DNA of 64,000 bases, from positions 31,306,699 through 31,370,698 of the forward strand of contig NC_066581.1 in NCBI RefSeq assembly GCF_024323335.1, read 5' to 3'. This document shows positions 10,967-22,139 of this stretch, piece after piece. The stretch's first letter is position 1. Each line of letters starts with the position of its first letter. Source of the stretch: Lathyrus oleraceus (lineage: Eukaryota; Streptophyta; Magnoliopsida; Fabales; Fabaceae). Under the pieces are notes generated by a model that saw only the letters and a list, made by a program, of their open reading frames with translations, made no database searches and was not told the origin of the DNA. A program made the position numbers and the translations under genes.

Positions 10967-11607
10967 CTAAGTATGGTATAAATCTATATAAGGACATTAT
11001 TGATTACACTCCAAGACTGCTATGAAAAGGACAAGAAAATTAATGTCATTAAGTCCCATAATTGGCAAGATATCTCCATCAATTTTCTCTCAAACAGTAT
11101 CATTTCCAAGCTCTATATAAAGGCCTCACTATCATCATACCAACACATGAAGCAATTACACAAGGATTCTACAATACACCTTGACTCATATACTAAATAC
11201 TTGTTACTGTATAATTCAGTAATCACATAAAAGTTGTTGCTCATAGTGTGATCATTGATCATTTAGTCTTAATCATGTTCATACTTCTTGCCTAGAAGTA
11301 CTGAAACAAACACTTGTAATTATCAATAGTTGTTGTGGTTCCTCGAGTGACTTGTGAAGTCTGTAGACTTGAGAGGGCTAAGAGATTGCTGAACTCTTAG
11401 ACGTTTGTTGTAATCTTTCAAGATTATTGGATTAAGTCCTTATTGAGAGGCGAAATCACCTTGGCTGGATGGACTGGAGTATCTTTGATTTTCAAGCGAA
11501 CCAGGATAAATTTCTTATGTTGTCTGCATTTACTTTCGTGTGTGTGGTGTTGCAAAAGTTTTTATTTACCGTAAAAACAATTCAAACCCCCCTTTCTTGT
11601 TTTTCTC
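10967..11607 (+). mobile_element. 3' portion of a second Ty1/copia LTR
   Basis: This stretch has a TATA box (TATATAAAG, 11114-11122) and further on a block beginning GGCGAAATCACCTTGG (about 11450) and a TTCAAACCCCCCTTTC ending near 11580-11607, which I recognise as the usual end of Angela/Tork-type copia LTRs. S1 appears to have inserted into it: the LTR's left part is missing and S1's CA terminus abuts it. No PBS or coding region follows, so it is a fragment. Confidence 0.6.
11114..11122 (+). promoter_or_regulatory. Putative TATA box of the copia LTR fragment
   Basis: TATATAAAG is preceded by pyrimidines and followed within about 30 bases by an AC-rich stretch, the usual layout of a plant LTR promoter. 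Confidence 0.5.
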
Positions 11608-11649
11608 CACCTTCGCGCGTGTTTTTGAGCATTAGAGCTGCCACCTCAA

Positions 11650-11861
11650 TTTTGAGCATTAGATCCTTAAATTTAAAAATATTCACATTAATCCCTTAAC
11701 TTTTCAAAACGTATCATGTTAGTCTTTTTTTCTAATTAGCGATGAAAAAATTCAGAATTTTATCGCTAAATCTGTTGGTAATTAGACAAAAAGAACTAAC
11801 ATGATATGTTTTGAAGAGTTGAAGGATCAATATGGACCTTTCTTAAGTTAATGGACCAAAA
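11650..11861. mobile_element. Foldback (MITE-like) element
   Basis: The first roughly 90 bases and the last roughly 85 bases are imperfect reverse complements, for example TCAAAACGTATCATGTTAG (left arm) against CTAACATGATATGTTTTGA (right arm). The centre is itself nearly palindromic (TTAGCGAT near 11737 and ATCGCTAA near 11762). The whole would fold into a long hairpin of about 210 bp with no coding capacity. A MITE is the likeliest reading; I cannot name the superfamily because no clear target duplication is visible. Confidence 0.6.
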
Positions 11862-13550
11862 TGAACCCCAAAATTAAGATACAAGACCAAAAAGAATATT
11901 AAATTTTTTATTATAAAAGCATTAATAATATGTTCTTATAGTGTTGGATCCTACATTGTACATGCAGACGATTAACGAATGAGAGAGATAATAACTTCCC
12001 AACACTCACGTCTAAGTGTGTCTCGTTATATGTCGACTTAGATTCACCTAAATATGCAAACTATTATGTTAAAATATACATACACGTCGTTGGAATAGTT
12101 GGGTCCTTCTAAAGCCATTGTGTTCTCCTGATATCTCCTTCAGGATCAAATCCACACTAGAGAGAATCTGCTTAGCAAGAGAGTCTCACTTGGTCTGTGG
12201 ACCTTCTTATGCCGCTTTTGTTTAATTGCTTCTAAGTCATCTTCTCAACTATTTATGACCTGCGAGGTAGTTGGTTTTGTTTAACTGCTTCCGCTTATTA
12301 GAATATTTAAGATTAAGGTTTTTTTATAATCTCAAAAGGATATAATGTTTTCAAGCTCACCTGTGACTTTTTTTAATGATTTGACCTGCTGAGGTTTGGT
12401 CGATTTGGAAATCTCGAAAGGATATAATGTTTTCAAGCTCACCTGTGATAATGAAAAATATGGAAGACATGAGCATCATCCTTGCTTGAAAATACTATCT
12501 TGATAGGTTCGTGGGTGTTCATCAGTGTTTTTAGTAAACAATCCCTTAGTTTTAAATGTATTGCTTGAAGGACCAAACTAGTAAATCATGGGGAAAATTT
12601 GTGTTAGGTTTTTGGGCAAAGAAAATGTGCATTTAGTACTATCGGATTGCTTGGAATGAATGTTGGTTATCCTTATAAAAGTAATTAAGTTTTGAAAGTA
12701 AATGCATTGACTAATTCCGACTAGGTCGAAACTAGTTACTTGAATAATAAACAAGACAAGTAAAAATAACTTAAACAGAAAATGAATTTATTTTCATAAG
12801 TGTAAAAGTGGTAAGCAAGTACATTTTTTCAGAAATACTCGTTTCTCACTTGCGTATGGGTACTTTGAGTGTATGTTGGAGTTTACAATGGTTTTTGCCA
12901 CCTTGAATCCTAACATTAGAACGCCTATTTATAATGCTATGAAATTAACGGTCTTTCAACGTTTAAATACCTGACACGTCATATTTGCATGCAGGGACAA
13001 AGGTATGTTAAGGAAAGGGTGGGCATATGCCCCACTGTGTTTATTATAATTTTAGTTTTTAGTATCATAAATAATTTATTTATATATTAATGTATTGTAA
13101 ATTAAAAGAAGACATAATAAATAAATATTGAGTAAGATGATTTCTCACACACATAACTCTACTTTATTAAACATTTAACTAATAATTACTTTTACTTATC
13201 TCTATATTTTTTTAAAAATGCTTATTGATAAATAAAATAAACATATTTAATATTCTTTTTTTTCTTCCTATTTTTATTTATTCATTTTGACTTTTTTTAA
13301 GCACAAACAAATCACATACATATTTTTGTTCCTTACACCTTAAAGTATATTTTTATTTTTAATCTCTTTTTTATTGTTAATTTTTTAGTGTCTCCGTATT
13401 TCTAGTATCTTATTTACCGTTGATCTTTTAAAAGATAAACATTTATATTTTACTCTTATGAACTTTTATTATTGTTATAAGATTAAAAATAAATTATTAA
13501 TTTATTGATTTTTGTTTATATTTTTCAAAAAAACAAAAAAAAGATATATA
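11862..13550. other. Unannotated AT-rich DNA
   Basis: No convincing coding region, RNA gene or element terminus is seen. The only structure noticed is the direct repeat at 12329-12448. From about 13050 the sequence becomes very AT-rich and ends with a short TA run at 13545-13560. Confidence 0.5.
12329..12448 (+). repeat. Short direct repeat, 38 bp, 82-bp period
   Basis: The core GGATATAATGTTTTCAAGCT, preceded by AATCTC-AAA and followed by CACCTGTGA, occurs at 12329-12366 and again at 12411-12448 with a single mismatch. The bases between are a diverged version of the sequence upstream, so this looks like an old tandem duplication. Confidence 0.75.
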
Positions 13551-14506
13551 TATATATATAATTTAGTTTTTGACAACATTTCTCACAATTTCTAGCTGCG
13601 TCCCTATCTACATGCTTGACTGAACCGAACCAAATCATAATAAAAATTTATTTGAATTGAACTGAATCATTCAATTTACCTAAAATCGAACCGAATCAAA
13701 ATTACTGGTTTGACATATCGTTTAGAAGATAATTTTTTCAAACACCATCCGATATTTGGATGTTTCTCTTATATTATTTGTCCTAAAAAAACACGAAATT
13801 AACAATACAATTACGGTACAATCAATTGCTATTAAATTGGACATGTGTCCTGATATGAGTGGGAAACAGTTATACGGTAACTATGAGTTTGATACTATGT
13901 GTAACGCATGGTTAATGAAACCTAACGGTGCTCACATAAAGACATATAGAGAAGAAAAAGACGTGACCACGTTGAAAACAACTAGTCTATTATTATTATT
14001 GTAGTACAAAGATAAGGTGTACCATGGTCCTTAAAATTTAAACCTTTTCACAAACAAAACACAACACTTATTATTAGCTCTGTTGTGTTTTTTTATCACC
14101 CTGGTAGCATATCATAGCATGGCTTCATCATCATTAATATTCCCAGTGAATACGAAATCAAATTTTAAATAAATTATTTAAAGATATCAATAATACTTAA
14201 AATTGATAATGAACTAAATCAACTCCAACATAATTCGAAAATTAAGTCTTGAATTTGATTAATAAATCAAATAAGTTGAATACAAAAAAATAAATAAATT
14301 CGTTAATTAAATGAGTTGAACTTAAATTATGTATAATTCGATTTTTTTGATTCATGAGTCAATTTTAAGAATAAATTTCAAAATCTCTATAAATTTTAGT
14401 TATTTATTTTCTTTTAATCTAACAGTTTTAATTGATCATTTATATTCTCAAGTGTATAAAATGTTTTTAAAACTAATTATATAAATAAAATGATTACTAC
14501 GTAAAA

Positions 14507-14580
<74 letters not shown>

Positions 14581-15390
14581 ATTAAAGATTTAACTTCTAT
14601 ATTAAATATATTCAATAAAATAGTTAGATCAAAATTCAATATAATTATTGAAAATTATATTCATATATATTATTTTAATTTTAAAAGAATTTTTTTAGTT
14701 GTGAAAGGAAACAAGTTGATGATAATGATGATAATGAGTTGAACGAAATTTTTCGCGAATTTAAACTAAATTGAGTTTGAACTTAAAAGAAAATCTATGT
14801 CGAATTCGAATCGAATTTTGAACTGAGTCAATTTTTATCTAATCGAACTGAAGTGAAACAAATTAATCTTATGTTATGTAAAAATTATACTTTAAAATTT
14901 GTTTCAATTCCCATCTCTTGTTCTCTCTAGGCTTCATTGCTTCCTTCTGTTAATCTACATACTATAAGTATCCATTACATGTTTTTCCCATAAAACAAAC
15001 TTTAGGTTGCTTGAAAACTATCATTACCGGTAAAAGATAAGGTGCAATTATATCACATGGTTTTTAGATTTTCAATTTTTTATATTTACATTTATTTAAC
15101 GCAATCAATGTATAAATCACTCATACCAAACACAAAACTCTAACATGTCTTCATCACCACTGTTCACTATGAGGAAGTTCCAACAAGAGTTGTGCTTCCA
15201 GCTTCTTTAACTACTCGAGCAGTTAAATTACTATTTGACATAGATGATCATTAAGGTTTACATTTCAATATTCCATTCATATTTATCTATCATCACCAAT
15301 CATCAATAAAAAAGAAAGTGTTATAAATTATTATCAACTAATAATCTTATGTGTTTTAAAATGACAAAAAAAATATTCAATTGAAGATTA
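13551..15390. other. Unannotated AT-rich DNA
   Basis: Only short, unsupported open frames are present (one of 82 codons at 13756-14004 has no domain I recognise). Besides the long AT microsatellite, short runs such as GAACCGAACC and TCGAATTCGAATCG suggest decayed repeat DNA. No gene is called. Confidence 0.5.
14511..14578. repeat. (AT)n microsatellite
   Basis: About 34 uninterrupted AT dinucleotides. The shadow frame coding for alternating Ile-Tyr here is not a gene. Confidence 0.98.
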
Positions 15391-15394
15391 ATTT

Positions 15395-15673
15395 TTGAAT
15401 TTAGGAATAGCCAACACATGTGAAGTATTGCAGTAAGTTTGAATTCAAAAATAGACAACACTTGTGAATTGTTGCAGTAGGCTTGAATTCAAAAAGAGAC
15501 AATATTTCGTGAAGTATTGCAGAATGTGAAACAATACAACCTTTAAAAACTATTGTTGTAGGTGAAACAATGCAACATTTGGTAAAAGTATTATTGTAGG
15601 CGAAACAATACAATATTTGAAAAGTGCTGTTGTATGCGAAACAATTCAACATTTAGCAAAAGTGTTACTGAAA
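15395..15673 (+). repeat. Two adjacent short tandem arrays (44-bp x3, then 36-38-bp x4)
   Basis: The first array has units starting TTGAAT at 15395, 15439 and 15483, each ending near GAAGTATTGCAG. The second begins within its last unit: GTGAAACAAT or GCGAAACAAT starts at 15526, 15562, 15600 and 15636, each followed by a CAACATTT-like core and TTGTTGTAG or similar. The two unit types share no obvious sequence. The open frame on the opposite strand (15401-15652) is a by-product of the periodicity. Confidence 0.85.
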
Positions 15674-16676
15674 ATGTGCGTTTCATCAAGGATCGCAACC
15701 TTATGAAACAACACCAGTTTGACCTATAAACTGAGCATTCCGGATTCAGAAAAACATATTAGAAAAGTCTATACTCTTCACACAAAATTTCGGATTTCAT
15801 CTTCCCTACACTCGAGTTTTCACCCGTCTTGTGCAAACTTGAGTATAGGTTGAATTATCTTGGGTATTTCTGTGTACAAACTCTAAGACGATTTGAGAGT
15901 ACTTGAAATACTATAAGGAAACTGATCCGTTCACGATTATAACCTCGTTCCATATGATTTAAATTGATTTTCTAAGAATTTTATAGTGCGTCAATCAATA
16001 GCAACGAAGACTTATGTTTCAAGCATAAAAGTGATGAACCAAGACAAGATCTTCTTCCTCCAAATTATCATGAAGATATTTTATTTGTGATTAATATTAA
16101 AGGTTTCTACTTTACAAAAAATTTATTACAATTCTCTATGATGGTGAAAGGTACATAATTAATTAATATAATATTTTAAATTTTAGAAAAATTTAATTTA
16201 TGATTTTTTGTGATTAATTTGTGGATGCAACTTTTATGGAGAAATAAATATTCATGTTTGTTTATTCATAATCATAGTGAAAGGTACATATTTAACATTT
16301 GATAATATATTACTCTTTCATACGAATACTTGTGTTCTTTATTAGTTATTTTTTATGCCTATTGATATTGATATTAATATATTGAGATGTTGTTAATATT
16401 TTTAATGCATTAAAAATATGAATAAAGATAAGTGGTCGATAAATGAATCATATATTCATGAGAAAGCAATTTGAATGTACCATTAAAATATATTAATCAT
16501 TTAACTTTAGCTGTTATTTTGACATCTGTGTGTCTCCTTCTATAAGAAAAATATATTGACTTATAATTAATACTTGAAATGTCATAAGAAGAATAATGTG
16601 TTTATTTGTGGATAAAGTAATTTTAAAAAGATTTATTAATAATGTGAAGTTATGGTTCATATATTGAGAACATAAA
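15674..16676. other. Unannotated AT-rich DNA
   Basis: No gene or element terminus is recognised. The motif TGAAAGGTACATA occurs twice (about 16145 and 16279). It could be decayed LTR or transposon sequence, but I cannot assign it. Confidence 0.45.
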
Positions 16677-16682
16677 ATGATG

Positions 16683-16741
<59 letters not shown>

Positions 16742-16753
16742 TATTATTATTAT

Positions 16754-16830
<77 letters not shown>

Positions 16831-16847
16831 GAAGAAGAAGAAGAAGA
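16677..16847. repeat. Compound trinucleotide microsatellite with an inverted centre
   Basis: A long (AAT)n run is broken at about 16740-16756 by (ATT)5, resumes as (AAT)n to about 16829 and passes into (GAA)n to 16847. Both strands give long poly-Ile or poly-Tyr open frames, none of which is a gene. Confidence 0.97.
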
Positions 16848-17023
16848 AAAAATAATTTGAAGAAAGCGTTCCAATTGTATTGTTGTTTGTGCAATAACTT
16901 ATTAAATTTAAAATTAGTTATCTCATATTATATGTGCATGCTAATATGAAAAACTTATTTATTGATCATATTGATATTAAAAGTAATTTGTATATTTCTT
17001 TATTATTGAAATTTGCAAATGTT

Positions 17024-17281
17024 TGTTGGTGCACAGGATGAAAAATATGAATATTGGAGAAGAGAGAAAAGAGAGAATTGAAATAACAAACTTCCACTAC
17101 TCTTCAAACGGTTACAACAAATGACTATGCACACCCACACTGTACACACCACTATTGACAACTACACTTGTTTATATATACACAACAATAATATCACGTA
17201 GAAAAAATGCCAACCTACACTAGCTAGGTTAAGCTTAACAAAACTAATATTACTAATACTGAATATGAATTACTTCTAACA
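17024..17281 (-). mobile_element. 3' LTR of copia element F
   Basis: On the minus strand the LTR opens TGTTAGAAGTAATTC at 17281 and closes CCAACA at 17024. The short length (258 bp) is usual for Tork/TAR-type copia elements. The adjacent AATTAAGGGATGG (17282-17294) is the polypurine tract. Confidence 0.75.
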
Positions 17282-17294
17282 CCATCCCTTAATT

Positions 17295-19365
17295 CATATT
17301 CAGTTAATCAAAATTAACAAAACCAATTACATCCCTCAAGTGGAGAAATTGATCAGTCTTGATCGTTTTCATCAGAACATCTGTCAGCTGCTTCTGGGTG
17401 CTACAGTGCATAACTTCTAGCACTCTATTATGAACCTGACTTATTAGAAAATTATACTTAGTCTTAATATGCTTACTTCTCCCATGCAACACTGGATTTT
17501 TGGCAAGATTGATTGCAGACTTATTATCAATCATCAGGTTCAGAGGGTTGTTTACCTTGATCTTCAGATCCTGCAGTAAATTCAAAAGTCAAACAGCTTG
17601 ACATGTAGTCAAAAACCTGCAATTTATTCAACTTCACAGGTTGACAAAGCAACAACTGTTGCTTCTTGGAACATTAAGAAATAAGAACTCTCGGACACTT
17701 AAACTAATATCCATAGGTACTTCTTCTGTCAACTTTGTCTCCACACCAATCAGAGTCTGAGTAACACATTTGTTATGAATTATCCTTTTCACCAGAAAGG
17801 AACAAAACTTCATACTTTAGAATCCCCTTAATATACCTCAGAATCCTGATAGCGGCCTGGTAATGAGACCACTTCGGTTTACTCATGAACATACTAACCA
17901 TTTCAACTAAATTGGAAATATCAGGTATGGTATTACAAAAATATCACAGAGAGCCAACCAACTACTTGAAAGTTGTAGCATCTATATCATCACCCATAGG
18001 ATCATAATCCAATTTCTTATTTGTTTCTGAAGATGTGACTGCATCCTTAGAATTCAGCAACTCAAATCTCTTTAGAAGTTCAAGTTCATACTTCAGCTGA
18101 TGCAAAATGATACCCTTCTCAGAGTACATAATCTCCATCCCTGGAAAATATGTCATATTTCCTAGATCAATCATCTTAAACTCATTCATCAACACTTTCT
18201 CGAACTTCATTATCTCATATGAACAACTTCCTGTAAGCAATATGTTATCAACATAGAGACACACCAAAATCATATTTCCTTCAGAAGTATGCTGAACATA
18301 AACTCCATACTCCATTTCACACTTTATGAATCCTTATAGCTTGAAAAATAAATCAATTTTCAGATTCTACTCTAGGAGCTTGTTTTAGACCATACAACGC
18401 GTTATGTAACCTGTACACCATCCCTTCCTGATTATTTTTCATAAGTCTAGGAGGTTGTGACAAGTATACCTCTTCTTGCAATTGATCATTCAGAAATAAA
18501 GATTTCACATCTAAATGCATCAGAGGACAATTCATTTTAGCAACTATAGCAATCACCAGTATGATTATCTCATGTCTTGCTACATGAGCATACACATCAA
18601 AGTAGTCTAACCCAAATTTCTGTAGAAAACCCCTTGTCACTAACCTTGCTTTGTGTTTGCCAATTGATCCATCTAGATTTGGTTTCACCTTGAAAACCCA
18701 TCTGACGCCGATGGCTTTCTTTTCCTTTGGAAGCTCAGTCAACTCCCAAGTCTTGTTTCTTTTTATAGCCTCAAGCTCTTCTTTCATGGCCTTCAGCCTC
18801 ACTTTCTTCTTGAGCACTTGTTCAACATTAATTGGTTCGGAGTCTACTAGCATGGTACACTGAATGACTTCTTCTTCAGAGTCTATTTCAGTATCTTGTA
18901 GCATGTCAAACTCTGCAAACCTTCTCGGAATTTTTTAGACTCTTTGTGGCCTTTGAATTTGTTCATAAACTTCTTCGGACGTTAGAACAACATTAGATGC
19001 TGGAACCTCAGAACTACCACCATTAGAGGCATCGCCACCTTCATAGTCTGGAATGTGCCCAGAGTTTGGATCTCCATTAATGTCGGAATCACCATCAGAA
19101 TCTAGATTAGAATCAGATTAACCTTCAGAGTCATACTCGCCTTCAGAGTCACCTGTAAAATTATCTTGTGATTCAGACTCCTCTTCAGAACCTTTAGATT
19201 CTGAAGTATCTTCAGAAGTTAACTCAGGTATTAACACCACACCAGAGTTGGATTTAGATTTCTTCCAATCCCACGCTTCTAATTCTTTCATAATGAAAAA
19301 TCTATTGACTTCAACAATGTTAGTGACAAAATAATAAGGCTTATAAGCACTTGTACTGTGGTACC
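17295..19365 (-). pseudogene. pol: Copia pol remnant: integrase C-terminus, reverse transcriptase, RNase H
   Basis: Read on the minus strand, the end of integrase (the KELEAWDWKK block) lies near 19270-19300. An acidic Glu/Ser/Asp linker runs to about 18900. RT follows from about 18820, with the KARLV motif near 18650, LDVKSLFLN near 18500 and the catalytic YVDN box near 18250. Copia RTs have YVDD, so the second active-site aspartate is replaced by asparagine. The thumb and RNase H follow, with CYSDSDWCGD near 17740, IDNKSAINLAKNP near 17520 and the KHIKTKY block near 17465, closing at 17304. Frameshifts or stops separate the parts near 18320, 17960 and 17600. The element is not functional. 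Confidence 0.85.
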
Positions 19366-19951
19366 TATCATACCCCAATTTTGTCCGAACATTTTAAATT
19401 CATCTGATACATGTCCATTTGTCAAGTTTTGCATTTTTATCGATATACATTTTTATCATCAAATAAAGTCACCATAATTATGCATATATAATAAAAAAGT
19501 CAACATAAAGTCAATATTTTACATGTTGAAGAAATTGACTAAAATTACATTTTTTTCATTATGCATTTTGAAAATAAATTCATGATCATTTTATTTATCA
19601 TCAAAAAATCTATTTGTATTTTATTAATCATTTGCATGCATCATAAAACAAGAACCAATGTTTTTAGAAGACCCAAAATATCTCGCATTTATTACATCAT
19701 TATTCCATACATATATTACATCATTATTTCATGCATATATTATATATTTATTCACTATTTAATTAAATAAGTTTCTAGAAGTCACTCACACTCTTTGCAT
19801 AATTCTTAAACTACCCTTTTTGGGCCTAAAAATAAAATCATTATCTTTCACAAATCTCACCACCAATCATTCACAAAAACTACGCCAAAACTCTTGTCAT
19901 TTTCTCTTTATTTTCTTTCAAGTCATTTCTTTCATTTTATTGAATAGATAG

Positions 19952-20456
19952 GCTCTTATGTTTATTTTTTATTTAGTTCTATTGCATTTTTACTCTTGTT
20001 TTATTTATTTAGTACCTTAATCATCACCATTTTGCATGCAAGCTCAATTAATTTAAATTCAAAAGTTAAAAAGTGTTCTTGAATCTCCATAAGTAAAAGT
20101 GATTTGTTGTTGTTTAAATGACTCTTATGCTTGCTCTTTATTTAATTCTATTGTATTTTTACTTTTTCTTTCTTTATTTAGTACCTTAACATCACCATTT
20201 TACATGGAAACTCAATTGATTATAAATCAAGAGTTGAAAAGTTTTCTTAAACCTCCATAAGCTAAAATGATTTATTGTTTTTTAAATGACTCTTATGCTT
20301 GTTCTTTATTTAATTTTATTATATTTTTACTTTTGCTTTATTTATTTAGTGCCTTAACAATCACCGTCTTGTATGAAAACTCAATTGATTTCAAAATCAA
20401 GAGTTTAAAGTATTCTTGAACCTCCATGAGTATAAATGATCAAATACAAATTGATG
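19952..20456 (+). repeat. 168-169-bp tandem repeat (3 units) in LTR E
   Basis: Units carry CTCTTATG starts at about 19952, 20120 and 20289, a shared TTTATTTAGTACCTTAA-like block, a CAATTGAT block and a CCTCCATAAG end. Divergence between units is moderate. Confidence 0.88.
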
Positions 20457-21264
20457 CGTGTTTTACATAAACTCAATTGTTTGTCATAAGGATGGATAAA
20501 ATAGTCAAATCAAGGAAATATATGTTGCTGCACTTTGTTGATATTTGAATTTTTGTTGTTGTTTATCTTCTGATTTTGAATATATCATTATGTTCGTGAG
20601 ATCGAGTAGATAAATTTTCATTATTTATTTGCTTAATTTCATGAAAAATTGAGAAAGTTATATAATGTGTTTACGTTTTTGTTGTAACCCTTTTCTTCCA
20701 TTTTTGTTACTATGAAAATAATAACCAAATCTGGGGTTGGGGAAGAAGAAGTCTCCTCACACCCTTGATTGCTTAACACACTTCTATGGGCCCTTCTCCT
20801 TTGCGCTTAGAGCATTTTTCTATCTACATCCTTAATTTTCAGTCTGATTTTTGTCTTTTGTATTTTTTTTATTATTACTTTATTATCATTGCTTTATCTA
20901 TTTATTTTTGTTCTTTATTTTATTTCCTTTAAATTTTTTTAATTCTTTTACCCCTTGTGTTGATAGTATGTCCCCTCATTTTTATTATTTCTTTTACTTT
21001 TTTTTATTGTTTTATTTTTTATTTTATTTTATTAATTTTTTTAGTTGATGCATAATTGTTAATCTAAAAAGACAAAATGACTATTAAAATTAACATTTCA
21101 AAAATACTAAAATCAAAGGTGCTTGATCAACATCAAATACATTTTTCAAAATCATTTCCAAATCACTTTCCGTTTCAAGTGCAAATTAAACCTTGATCTA
21201 TATCGAGTATTTTATCCAAATTAAACTAAGATACTTAATTTTACATAAAACACCATTTCATTTA

Positions 21265-21660
21265 GAGATGAAAATGTGGATGGTCTCGAGCATTCGATTC
21301 ATCTCCTCAATTGTTTGGGTTGAATTTCCTTACTAAAATGTTCAAAAAATTATCATCTCTTAAACATTCCTAATCCGATCAAATCCAAATCATTTTTATA
21401 ATACCTTAGACGAAAAAGGAAGTGGTGTAGATCTTTCTATTCGCTTCCCCGAATACTTTGATATGAGTTCCCTTACTCGACCATTCGAGTATTCGTTGTC
21501 CATTTAAAATACCCTAACAACATATAAATCCTTTCGCAAATTAAAGATGAAAAGGGAGATGGTCTAGAGCCTTCCATTCATCTCCTCGATTATTTGGATA
21601 CGATTTCCCTTACTCAACTATCTGAGTAATCATCATCGAACAAAACACTCAACACATCAA
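21265..21660 (+). repeat. 136-145-bp degenerate tandem repeat (3 units) in LTR E
   Basis: Units start AGATGAAAATGTGGATGG (21265), AGACGAAAAAGGAAGTGG (21410) and AGATGAAAAGGGAGATGG (21546), each with an ATTCATCTCC-like block. The pattern recalls the array at 61624-62467 in LTR D. Confidence 0.8.
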
Positions 21661-21848
21661 ACCTCTTTTTCTCGCCCCTGTACGATCGAAACTTTTCAAA
21701 AGAACATTATTTAGTCCCTTATAATGCGCATACAAACTAGTGCTTAAGCCTCCGCTGAGAGTAGACAAGTCAATGTTTAGCCTTTATAATAAGATCTAGA
21801 CACTTGTTCATTAAAAAACACAAACCAACAAACCGTAGTCTCCCCTCA

Positions 21849-21864
21849 CCCCCCCCCCCCCCCC
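21849..21864. repeat. Poly-C run of 16
   Basis: Sixteen consecutive C follow CTCA and precede GAACTACGAAG. Length may be unreliable if sequenced or assembled imperfectly. Confidence 0.9.
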
Positions 21865-22122
21865 GAACTACGAAGCTTTGAGTTCGTCATTGTACCCGAG
21901 GATACATAGGAGCGAGACCCGCAATATCGTCAAGCACCCTAATTAAAACATTTTTGTGAACCCTTTTGTTTTCCTTTTCTCTTTTCATGTACTTGAAGAA
22001 AACAATTAACACAAGCTAACATTAAATCGCAAGTTTAACTAAAAGGTTCCGTTGAGTACAATGGACGTGAGGAGTATTAATACCTTACCATTGTGTAATT
22101 GACTCTCCAACCCTAAATCTGG

Positions 22123-22139
22123 TGGCGACTCTACTGGGA
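22123..22139 (+). promoter_or_regulatory. Primer-binding site of element E
   Basis: TGGCGACTCTACTGGGA is the same as the PBS of Ogre B on the other strand apart from the last base. Ogre elements are reported to use a tRNA-Arg primer, whose CCA end would pair here. Confidence 0.75.

Larger units (their letters stand above)
17024..19365 (-). mobile_element. Truncated Ty1/copia element F
   Basis: On the minus strand the order is integrase C-terminus, RT, RNase H, polypurine tract and a 258-bp 3' LTR. The element is cut at 19365 where the + strand LTR of element E begins, so gag, protease, most of integrase and the 5' LTR are missing here. Confidence 0.85.
19366..22120 (+). mobile_element. 5' LTR of element E
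   Basis: This LTR of about 2.75 kb begins TATCATACCCCAATTTTG and ends just before the PBS. Its terminal 60 bases (AGTATTAATACCTTACCATT and following) resemble the U5 block shared by the other long LTRs in the window. It contains the two tandem arrays and the C-run listed separately. The right boundary is uncertain by about 10 bases. Confidence 0.72.

Noticed and set aside
13756..14004. 82-codon frame as a small host gene
   Set aside because: No domain, no promoter or splice evidence and ends in a leucine run made by a TTA repeat.
14448..14639. Open frame with Ile-Tyr repeats
   Set aside because: It is a shadow of the (AT)n run.
15120..15260. Possible exon of a host gene (frames around ATGTCTTCATCACC and a 35-codon frame ending DIDDH)
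   Set aside because: Too short, no domain recognised and two frames compete; nothing nearby supports splicing. A similar ATGGCTTCATCATC start at 14119 ends after a few codons.
16514..16949. Poly-Ile and poly-Tyr open frames
   Set aside because: They are translations of the trinucleotide microsatellite on both strands.
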